Positions 1 through 6,116 of a stretch of DNA of 7,447 nt are shown in pieces. Position 1 is the first letter of the stretch. Every line of letters begins with the position of its first letter. The translations under genes and the position numbers were made by a program. The notes beneath the pieces were generated by a model, which was not told the origin of the DNA, made no database searches, and worked only from the letters and a program-made list of their open reading frames with translations. The stretch comes from Actinoallomurus sp045806665 (GTDB lineage Bacteria > Actinomycetota > Actinomycetes > Streptosporangiales > Streptosporangiaceae), in assembly GCA_045806665.1 (NCBI GenBank), contig JBJMIW010000223.1, positions 1-7,447 on the forward strand. The letters run 5' to 3'.

Positions 1-1827
1 CCACCGGCAGTCGGCGACCTCCTCCTCGGACAGCGCCTCCTGCCAGTCCTCCCAGAGCCACTCCTTGTCCAGGCCCGGGTCCAGGTGGTCCCAGGGCAGC
101 ACCTCGTGCTCGGTGCGCTCCCGGGTGGTGAACCAGTCCAGGTCGACGCCGAGCGGCTTCAGTTCCTCCTCCGCCGCCGTCGTCCAGCGGTCGTAGGAGA
201 AGTGCTCACTCCAGCCGTCGAACCGGCCGCCGTCCTCCCAGACCGCGTGAATGATCTTTCCGACGCGGCGATCGCCACGGGACAGCAGGCCTTCGATGAT
301 CGACGGCTGGCCGTCGTGGTACCGCAGGCCGATGGCGCGACCGTACTCCTTGTCGCGGCGCAGCGCGTCCTTCAGCGCGCGCAGGCGCCGGTCGACGGTC
401 TCGTGGTCGCACTGGGCGGCCCACTGGAAGGGCGTGTGCGGCTTCGGCACGAATCCGCCGATGGAGACGGTGCAGCGGATGTCGCGGCGGCCGGTCGCCT
501 CCCGGCCCGCCTTGATGACGCGCTTGGCCATGTCGGCGATCGCGAGGACGTCCTCGTCCTCCTCCGTCGGCAGCCCGCACATGAAGTACAGCTTCACCTG
601 ACGCCAGCCGTTGCCGTACGCGGTGGCGACGGTACGGATCAGGTCCTCTTCCGAGACCATCTTGTTGATGACCTTGCGCATCCGCTCCGACCCGCCCTCC
701 GGGGCGAAGGTCAGCCCGGACCGGCGCCCGCCGCGGGAGAACTCGTTGGCGAGGGTGATGTTGAAGGCGTCGACGCGGGTGGACGGCAGCGACAGTGACG
801 TGTTGCTGCGTTCGTACCGGTCGGCGAGGCCCTTGGCGATGTCGCCGATCTCTGAGTGGTCGGCGCTGGACAGGCTCAGCAGGCCGACCTCCTGGAAGCC
901 GGACTCCTTGAGTCCCGTCTCGACCATCTCGCCGATCGTCGTGATCGACCGCTCCCGCACCGGGCGGGTGATCATGCCTGCCTGGCAGAACCGGCAGCCC
1001 CGGGTGCAGCCGCGGAAGATCTCGACGCTGTAGCGCTCGTGGACCGTCTCGGCGAGCGGTACGAGTGGCTTCTTGGGGTACGGCCACTCGTCCAGGTCCA
1101 TGACCGTGTGCTTGGCCACCCGCCAGGGAACACCAGGACGGTTGGGCGCGACGCGCTGGATCCGGCCGTCCGGCAGGTAGCCGACGTCGTAGAACTTCGG
1201 GACGTAGACGCCGCCGGACCGCGCCAGCCGCATCAGCAACTCGTCCCGGCCGCCGGGCCGTCCCTCGCGCTTCCACTCGCGGATCACCTCGGTGACCGCC
1301 AGGACGATCTCCTCGCCGTCACCGAGCACGGCCGCGTCGAGGAAGTCGGCGATCGGCTCGGGGTTGAACGCCGCGTGCCCGCCGGCCAGCACGATCGGGT
1401 GCGCGTCGGACCGCTCCGTCGCGTGCAGCGGGATCCCGGCCAGGTCCAGGGCCGTGAGCAGGTTGGTGTAGCCGAGCTCGGTGGAGAAGCTCACCCCCAG
1501 CACGTCGAACGCGCCGACCGGCCGGTGCGCGTCCACGGTGAACTGCGGGATGCCGTGCTCGCGCATCAGCGCCTCGAGGTCCGGCCACACGCTGTAGGTG
1601 CGCTCGGCCAGCACGCCCTCGCGCTCGTTGAGCACCTCGTACAGGATCTGCACGCCCTGGTTCGGCTGGCCCACCTCGTACGCGTCGGGGTACATGAGCG
1701 CCCAGCGCACGTCGGTCGAGTCCCAGTCCTTGACCGAGGAGTTGAGCTCCCCGCCGACGTACTGAATCGGCTTCTGCACCTTGGGGAGCAGCGGCTCCAG
1801 ACGAGCGAACAGCGACTCGACGGCCAT
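1..1827 (-). CDS. TIGR03960-type B12-binding-like radical SAM protein (partial, 3' end cut)
   Basis: The frame is open from an ATG at 1827 to the window edge (609 codons, no stop). The start is secure: GGAGG lies 9 nt upstream (1837-1841), no other start codon occurs in frame before the upstream stop at 1864-1866, and the N-terminus reads MAVESLFARLEPLLPKVQKP. Residues 1 to about 240 form the B12-binding-like domain of the family (YPDAYEVGQPNQG, then VLGVSFSTELGYTNLL and LAGGHAAFNPEP). The radical SAM core follows with FRGCTRGCRFCQAG, whose Cys274, Cys278 and Cys281 make the CxxxCxxC motif for a [4Fe-4S] cluster that cleaves S-adenosylmethionine. GGFVPKPHTPFQW (457-469) is also typical of the family. 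The last residues in view are DCRW with Cys607; family members continue about 35-40 residues with a Cys-rich end, so little is missing. The substrate is unknown. It lies downstream of the mre-rodA operon, a common actinobacterial arrangement, where a DUF2344 radical-SAM-associated gene and RNase E/G usually follow (recalled, not visible here). The family assignment is strong; any function would be a guess. Confidence 0.93.
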   Translation of the reverse strand, partial: MAVESLFARLEPLLPKVQKPIQYVGGELNSSVKDWDSTDVRWALMYPDAYEVGQPNQGVQILYEVLNEREGVLAERTYSVWPDLEALMREHGIPQFTVDAHRPVGAFDVLGVSFSTELGYTNLLTALDLAGIPLHATERSDAHPIVLAGGHAAFNPEPIADFLDAAVLGDGEEIVLAVTEVIREWKREGRPGGRDELLMRLARSGGVYVPKFYDVGYLPDGRIQRVAPNRPGVPWRVAKHTVMDLDEWPYPKKPLVPLAETVHERYSVEIFRGCTRGCRFCQAGMITRPVRERSITTIGEMVETGLKESGFQEVGLLSLSSADHSEIGDIAKGLADRYERSNTSLSLPSTRVDAFNITLANEFSRGGRRSGLTFAPEGGSERMRKVINKMVSEEDLIRTVATAYGNGWRQVKLYFMCGLPTEEDEDVLAIADMAKRVIKAGREATGRRDIRCTVSIGGFVPKPHTPFQWAAQCDHETVDRRLRALKDALRRDKEYGRAIGLRYHDGQPSIIEGLLSRGDRRVGKIIHAVWEDGGRFDGWSEHFSYDRWTTAAEEELKPLGVDLDWFTTRERTEHEVLPWDHLDPGLDKEWLWEDWQEALSEEEVADCRW

Positions 1828-1865
1828 GACGGAACGCCTCCGGGGACATGTATGGGATTCCCCTC

Positions 1866-1893
1866 ACCCTACCGGCGCGAGCCCCTCCCCCAA
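1866..1893 (-). promoter_or_regulatory. candidate promoter for the radical SAM gene
   Basis: On the minus strand a TTGGGG hexamer (1888-1893) is followed after 16 nt by TAGGGT (1866-1871), which resembles the actinobacterial housekeeping -10 consensus TAnnnT. The -10 ends about 38 nt upstream of the ATG at 1827, leaving room for a short leader with the GGAGG site. The -35 match is poor (TTG only) and the region is very GC-rich, so chance is possible. It would let the radical SAM gene be transcribed independently of the mre operon. Confidence 0.35.
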
Positions 1894-1923
1894 GACCCAT
1901 CACCCGCCTCCCCGCGCCCCGCC

Positions 1924-2244
1924 TCAGATCTTCTGGATCAGTGGCGGCAGTTTGACGTCCGCAGCCTGAAGCAGCGCTTTCAGATCGTCGGGGTCGCTGG
2001 TAAGGATGAGCGTCGCCTTCCGGTCGATCGCGGTCGCAACGACGATCGCGTCGACGGCATCACTGGTACGGGTCCGGCCGAGCAGCTCACCTGCCCGCTT
2101 GGCGATGGCCTCGCTCGGCGTATCGATGACGCACCACAGGCGAAATACGTCGGCCTCGCGGACGCGACCTCGATGGTCGCGAGCACTCTCTGTACAGCAG
2201 TGTTTACTCTCGAACGTAGCCACTCGTTTACGAAAAGTGACGGA
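1924..2244 (-). pseudogene. PIN-domain (VapC-like) toxin remnant, N-terminal half missing
   Basis: The open frame from a GTG at 2223 to a TGA at 1924-1926 gives 99 residues. From about residue 32 it reads as the C-terminal half of a PIN-domain ribonuclease: DTPSEAIAKRAGELLGRT, then TSDAVDAIVVATA with Asp55 and Asp58, then ILTSDPDDLKALL with Asp77. These match the late acidic motifs of VapC-type toxins, normally 125-140 residues. The N-terminal half, with the first catalytic Asp in a vDt/vDa motif, is absent. Instead there are about 30 unrelated residues (many Arg, Cys-Cys) up to the rodA stop. No Shine-Dalgarno precedes the GTG (upstream sequence CACTTTTCGTAAACGA). The frame is continuous with rodA: only the rodA TGA separates them. 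No antitoxin gene is present. Base composition looks somewhat lower in GC than the neighbours. I infer a decayed, inactive toxin gene left by a deletion or insertion downstream of rodA; a short expressed protein cannot be excluded. The frame one step over reads VLATIEVA at 2186, possibly an original piece lost by frameshift. Confidence 0.6.
2163..2181. repeat. perfect 7-bp inverted repeat inside the PIN remnant
   Basis: CGCGACC (2163-2169) and GGTCGCG (2175-2181) pair perfectly around a 5-nt loop. The stem lies 64-82 nt past the rodA stop. It is GC-rich but has no T-run after it on the minus strand, so it is not a classical intrinsic terminator. It could stabilise the 3' end of the mre-rodA transcript, or be a chance palindrome, which is common in such GC-rich DNA. 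Confidence 0.4.
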
Positions 2245-3411
2245 TCAGTCGTACGGGTTGTGGCGCAGGTGGACGGTCTGGAGCAGGCCGACGGCGATGA
2301 AGTTGGCGAAGGCGGCCGACCCGCCGTACGACACGAAGGGCAGCGGCAGGCCGGTGATCGGCATGAGGCCGACGGTCATCCCGATGTTCTCGAAGGTCTG
2401 GAAGGCCAGCCAGCACACGACGCCGGTGGCGACCAGCCCGCCGAAGAGGTCGGCGGCCTCGCGGGCGATGCGCAGCCCGCGCCACAGCACCACGCCCAGC
2501 AGCGCGATGATCAGCGCGGCGCCGACGAACCCGAGCTCCTCCCCCGCCACGGTGAAGATGAAGTCCGTGTGCTGCTCGGGCACGAAGTGGCCGGTGGTCT
2601 GCTCGCCGCGGAAAAGGCCGTTGCCGAAGACGCCGCCGGAGCCGACGGCGATGCGGGCCTGCTGGGCGTTGTACCCGGCGCCCTGCGGGTCGGCCGACGG
2701 GTCGGCGAAGGCGGTGAAGCGGTGGATCTGGTACGGCTTGAGCAGGTGCAGCCACCAGACCGCCAGCGCGAGCGAGACCCCGGCGCCGACCAGCCCGCCC
2801 ACCCATCGCTTGGGGGCGCCCGACATCGCGAGCGCACCGATGATCACGGTGGCGAAAACCAGCGTGGTGCCGAGGTCGGGCTGGAGCATCACGAGGCCGG
2901 CGGGCAGCGCGGCGAGCCCCAGGGCGAGCAGGATGTCGCGCCGGCCCGGCCCGACCTCCCCGTCCCGCGGCTCGCCGAGGATCATGGCGAGCAGCACCAC
3001 CATCCCGACCTTGGCGAACTCCGACGGCTGGATCTGGAAGCCGCCGCCGACCAGGATCCATGAGTGGGAGCCGTTGACCGTGGCCCCGACCGGCGTCAGG
3101 ACGACGGCCAGGCCGACGCAGGCGGCGGCATAGACGACCGGCGCGTACGCGCGCAGCAGCCGGTAGTCGAGGGCCGTCGTCACGCCTCCGAGGACGAGCC
3201 CGACGGCCACATTGAGGATGTGCTTCTCCAGGAAACCGTCGGCGCCGGCCCGGCCGGCCCGGGTCGCGGAGAAGACGAGGAGCGCGCCGATGGCCGACAG
3301 GGCGAGCACGGCGAGGATGAGGGCCCAGTCCAGCCGCCGCGCGGGTGAGGCCAGCAGCCGGGCCGGCAGGGACCGCCGCCGGCTGATCGCTCCGCCGTAC
3401 TCACTGATCAT
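2245..3411 (-). CDS. rodA: RodA, SEDS peptidoglycan glycosyltransferase
   Basis: RodA (FtsW/RodA/SpoVE family, 388 aa) polymerises lipid II into glycan strands and works as a pair with PBP2 in the cell membrane. The sequence is a polytopic membrane protein with about ten hydrophobic segments after an Arg-rich cytoplasmic N-terminus (residues 1-28). Family signatures are visible in order: NGSHSWILVGGG then FQIQPSEFAK (Gln128 to Lys134), MLQPDLGTT, GVFGNGLFRGEQTTGHFVPE, the catalytic-region HTDFIFTVAGEELGF with the essential Asp at position 283, and GLPLPFVSYGGS (354-365) near the C-terminus. The ATG at 3411 overlaps the PBP2 stop as ATGA and has GGAG (3418-3421) 6 nt upstream, a sign of translational coupling. 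The frame stays open upstream as far as 3933, but that stretch is the out-of-frame PBP2 coding region and is not part of RodA. In Streptomyces the equivalent gene is called sfr. The length is typical of the family. Confidence 0.97.
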   Translation of the reverse strand: MISEYGGAISRRRSLPARLLASPARRLDWALILAVLALSAIGALLVFSATRAGRAGADGFLEKHILNVAVGLVLGGVTTALDYRLLRAYAPVVYAAACVGLAVVLTPVGATVNGSHSWILVGGGFQIQPSEFAKVGMVVLLAMILGEPRDGEVGPGRRDILLALGLAALPAGLVMLQPDLGTTLVFATVIIGALAMSGAPKRWVGGLVGAGVSLALAVWWLHLLKPYQIHRFTAFADPSADPQGAGYNAQQARIAVGSGGVFGNGLFRGEQTTGHFVPEQHTDFIFTVAGEELGFVGAALIIALLGVVLWRGLRIAREAADLFGGLVATGVVCWLAFQTFENIGMTVGLMPITGLPLPFVSYGGSAAFANFIAVGLLQTVHLRHNPYD

Positions 3412-5552
3412 CGAGGTCTCCGACGGTTGATGATCGCGGGCTGCTCGCTCTCCGAAGTGACCGCGAATCCGGGCGGCGCGTTCACCGTGCCGTCCGGCGC
3501 GAGGGTCGGCAGCCGGTCCGGGACGTTGCCGTCGGGCAGCGCCGGGCTCTTGTTTCCGACGAGGCCGTACATGCCCTCCCAGATCTGCCGGACGGCGGGC
3601 GCCGCGGTGGTGGCACCGGTGCCCGCCTGGGTGACCATGGCGACGACCACGTAGCGCGGTTTGTTCGCCGGGGCGAAGGACGCGAACCACGACGTGTCCT
3701 TCTTGCCGTAGACCTCGGCGGTACCGGTCTTGCCGGCGACGGCCAGCTTGTCGAACGGGAAGCCGGAGAAGGCGCCGGCGGCCGTACCCTGCTTCGGCAC
3801 GTCCGCGAGCGCGCTCCTGATGAAGGCGAGCACATTGGACGGGACCGGCAGGTGACCCGCCTTCACCGGGTCGATGCGGCGGGCGACGGACCCGTCGGGA
3901 CCGATGACCGCCTTGCCGACCCGCGGGCTCCACAGTGTGCCGCCGTTGGCGAGCGCGGCGTACGCGCGGGCCAACTGCAGCGGCGTGACGAGCACGTCGC
4001 CCTGGCCGACGGCGAAGTTGGCGGCGTCACCGGCGCGGAAGACGTACCCGTCGACGCAGTTCTCGGAGGAGATCGCCTTGAGGTACGCCGCGCGGGCCGG
4101 GTCGGTCTTGGCGACCTCCGGGTAGCCGGTTTTGGCCCGCTTGCAGTCTGTCTTCTTGGTGTCGTTCCAGTAGGCGAGCTTCCAGGCGCGGTCCGGGATA
4201 CGGCCCGGCGCCTCCCCGGGCAGGTCGATGCCCGTGCGCTTGCCGAAGCCGTACGCCTTGGCCATCTTCTCCATGGGGTCTTTGGGGTTCTTCCCCGGGT
4301 GCATGCCGCCGTCGCGGAGCCACTCCTCGTACGCGAACTTGTAGAAGATCGTGTCGCAGGACATGACGAGGGCCCGGTGCAGGTCGATGTCCCCACCCGA
4401 CTCGCCCTCGAAGTTGCTGAACGCCCGGGCCCCGACCATGTACGACGACGGGCACGGGTAGATGCCGTGCAGGGAGTAGCCATCCTTGACCGCGGCCGGC
4501 AGCGAGGAGATCTTGAACGTCGATCCGGGGGCGAACTGGCCGTCCGTCGCCCGGGAGATCAGCGGCTGGCCGTGCTGCTTGCTGAGCAGCGCGTCGTACT
4601 CGTCCTGGGCGATGCCGCCGGTCCACACGGACAGGTCGTAGGTCGGGTAGCTGGCGAGGGCGATGATCCGGCCTGTTCGGACGTCCATCACCACGCTCGC
4701 CGCCGAGTCGGCCGGCGTGCCGCGATGCCGGGCGTCATCGATGGCCTTGCCGAGCGCCTTCTCGACGATGCCCTGCACCTTGGCGTCGATGCTGGTGACA
4801 AGGGCGCCGCCGCCCACCGGCGGCTGCTCCGACGCGACGCCGGTGACGCGCCCCCGGCTGTCGACCAGGACACGCCGGATGCCCGGGACGCCGCGCAGGT
4901 CGCTGTCGTACGTCGCCTCGAGTCCGTCGCGGCCGATCAGGTCGACGCCGCTGAACCCGGTCACCTTCAGGCCCTTGCGCTGGTTGAGCTCCTCCTGGGT
5001 GATCGGCTGCAGGTAACCGAGCGCCTGCGCGGCGGTGGCCCCCTCGGTGCGCGGGTAGTCGCGCACGGGTTCGAGCTGGGCGGTCACGCCCGGGAAGTCC
5101 TCCTGGCGCTCCATGATCTGCAGTGCCCTGCGGGAGTCCACGCGGTCGTCGATGGGGATGGGCTGGTACGGCGAGCCGGACCAGCAGGGCCGCTTGATCC
5201 CGGGGCCGCACAGCCGGACCTTGAGGGCCATCTTGTCGTACGGCGTGCCGAGCAGGGCCGCCAGGCGCCGGAGCACCGCCTTGCCGCCGTCAGGCTGACG
5301 CAGCAGGGACGTCCGGTCGACCGAGACGACCAGGGCGGTCCGGTTCCGTACGAGCGGGCGCCCGACGTCGTCGAGGATCTGCCCCCGGACGGCGGGCACG
5401 ACGATGTCGCGGAGGCGGTTGTCGGCGGCGACCTTCTTGTAGTGCGCGCCGTTCATCACCTGCAGGTACCAGAGTCGGCCGCCGAGCGAGAGGAGCAGCG
5501 ACATGACGAGCACGTGCAGCACGACGAGCCGCACGTGCGACCGCGGGCCCAA
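3408..5552 (-). CDS. mrdA: penicillin-binding protein 2, elongasome D,D-transpeptidase
   Basis: Class B penicillin-binding protein (714 aa) that cross-links the glycan made by RodA; membrane-anchored with its catalytic domain outside. One N-terminal membrane segment spans about residues 9-32. The PBP dimerisation domain follows (RDIVVPAVRGQILDDVGRPL at 48-67). The transpeptidase domain has the serine motif STFK (Ser344, Lys347), the second motif SCD (398-400, in place of SxN) and KTGTAE (Lys608). The start is a TTG: it is the only start codon correctly placed behind GGAGGAGG, 5 nt away, and the next, a GTG at codon 7, would leave 23 nt. The gap to mreD is 15 nt and the stop overlaps the rodA start. 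Between the second and third motifs there are about 210 residues, longer than I recall for E. coli PBP2. The extra part lies around residues 462-505 and contains Cys470 and Cys499; Cys115 and Cys123 sit in the dimerisation region. Assignment to the elongation rather than the division PBP rests on the operon context and the family resemblance. Confidence 0.96.
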   Translation of the reverse strand: MGPRSHVRLVVLHVLVMSLLLSLGGRLWYLQVMNGAHYKKVAADNRLRDIVVPAVRGQILDDVGRPLVRNRTALVVSVDRTSLLRQPDGGKAVLRRLAALLGTPYDKMALKVRLCGPGIKRPCWSGSPYQPIPIDDRVDSRRALQIMERQEDFPGVTAQLEPVRDYPRTEGATAAQALGYLQPITQEELNQRKGLKVTGFSGVDLIGRDGLEATYDSDLRGVPGIRRVLVDSRGRVTGVASEQPPVGGGALVTSIDAKVQGIVEKALGKAIDDARHRGTPADSAASVVMDVRTGRIIALASYPTYDLSVWTGGIAQDEYDALLSKQHGQPLISRATDGQFAPGSTFKISSLPAAVKDGYSLHGIYPCPSSYMVGARAFSNFEGESGGDIDLHRALVMSCDTIFYKFAYEEWLRDGGMHPGKNPKDPMEKMAKAYGFGKRTGIDLPGEAPGRIPDRAWKLAYWNDTKKTDCKRAKTGYPEVAKTDPARAAYLKAISSENCVDGYVFRAGDAANFAVGQGDVLVTPLQLARAYAALANGGTLWSPRVGKAVIGPDGSVARRIDPVKAGHLPVPSNVLAFIRSALADVPKQGTAAGAFSGFPFDKLAVAGKTGTAEVYGKKDTSWFASFAPANKPRYVVVAMVTQAGTGATTAAPAVRQIWEGMYGLVGNKSPALPDGNVPDRLPTLAPDGTVNAPPGFAVTSESEQPAIINRRRPR

Positions 5553-5557
5553 TTTCG

Positions 5558-5565
5558 CCTCCTCC
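5558..5565 (-). promoter_or_regulatory. strong ribosome binding site that sets the TTG start of PBP2
   Basis: GGAGGAGG lies directly after the mreD TAG stop and ends 5 nt before TTG at 5552. This near-perfect Shine-Dalgarno with good spacing supports the rare TTG initiation codon, since no ATG or GTG is at a usable distance. Confidence 0.8.
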
Positions 5566-5567
5566 GT

Positions 5568-6113
5568 CTAGCGTGCCCGGTAGAAACCGGGCACCGCGTC
5601 GAGTCCGCCGGGGCCGTGCTCGCGTTCGGCCCGTCTGGTGAGCCGTAGCACGACCCAGACCACGAACGGGCTGGCGATCACGTCGTACAGCACCTGGATC
5701 GGCAGCAGGTGGGACAGCACCGGCCACCGCGTGCGCGGATCGCCGAGCATCATCCCCACCATCGCGTACAGCACCGATCCGGCGAGCGCGCCGACGGCGA
5801 CCACGAGGAACGGCAGCACGGGCGAGCGGTCCAGCTGATCGGCGGCCAGCCCGCAGACGTAGCCGATCAGGCAGTAGACGAAGGCGTAGCGCCCGATCGT
5901 GTGGTCGGCGGGTGGCACGATGTCGGTGGCCAGCCCGGCGAAGAACCCGGTGACCAGGCCCGTCATCGACCCGTTGACCAGCGCCAGCGCCACCACGGCG
6001 AGGAGCACGAGGTTGGGGCTGACCGAGCCGGGCAGCGGGAGGCGGTTGAGGACCGTCAACTGCGTCAGCAACGCGGCGGCCATGACGATGACGGCCAGGA
6101 TGTTGCGTGACAT
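5568..6113 (-). CDS. mreD: MreD, rod shape-determining membrane protein
   Basis: MreD (181 aa) is the small integral membrane partner of MreC in the elongasome. The protein is almost wholly hydrophobic, with about five to six membrane segments: residues 3-20, NLVLLAVVALALVNG, MTGLVTGFFAGLATDIV, the YAFVYCLIGYVCGLAAD segment, VLPFLVVAVGALAGSVLYAMVGMML and the C-terminal IQVLYDVIASPFVVWVVL. The G-x-x-x-D-I-x-P-P pattern after the third segment is typical of MreD. A charged cytoplasmic tail (RLTRRAEREHGPGG) ends the protein. The ATG at 6113 lies 3 nt after the mreC stop; its Shine-Dalgarno GGAGG (6121-6125) is formed by the last Gly-Gly codons of mreC, 7 nt upstream, so translation is probably coupled to mreC. 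MreD sequences are poorly conserved, and position between mreC and mrdA is a large part of the evidence. Slightly longer than the E. coli protein. Confidence 0.93.
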   Translation of the reverse strand: MSRNILAVIVMAAALLTQLTVLNRLPLPGSVSPNLVLLAVVALALVNGSMTGLVTGFFAGLATDIVPPADHTIGRYAFVYCLIGYVCGLAADQLDRSPVLPFLVVAVGALAGSVLYAMVGMMLGDPRTRWPVLSHLLPIQVLYDVIASPFVVWVVLRLTRRAEREHGPGGLDAVPGFYRAR

Positions 6114-6116
6114 GGA

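Noticed and set aside
206..1276. Minus-strand frame of 356 codons inside the radical SAM gene
   Set aside because: It is an alternative frame with Arg/Pro-rich nonsense composition; the frame from 1827 carries the Cys motif and the family signatures.
1828..1923. Possible terminator between the PIN remnant and the radical SAM gene
   Set aside because: The stretch is G-rich on the minus strand but I found no stable inverted repeat and no T-run.
1924..2223. Intact toxin of a VapBC system
   Set aside because: The N-terminal catalytic half, a start with a ribosome binding site and any antitoxin gene are all missing.
856..3063. Very long plus-strand open frame (735 codons) antisense to the radical SAM gene and rodA
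   Set aside because: It crosses the intergenic and PIN-remnant region, and its translation is rich in Arg, Asp, Gly and His with no recognisable domain. It is the usual GC-rich shadow of the minus-strand genes.
3412..3933. Open frame upstream of the rodA ATG, which would add 174 residues to RodA
   Set aside because: It overlaps PBP2 coding sequence out of frame, has low-complexity Arg/Gly composition, and the ATG at 3411 has both a GGAG site and the ATGA overlap.
3852..5648. Plus-strand open frame of 598 codons antisense to PBP2
   Set aside because: The minus-strand reading gives a complete PBP2 with all three active-site motifs; the antisense product has the biased composition of a shadow frame and no domain.
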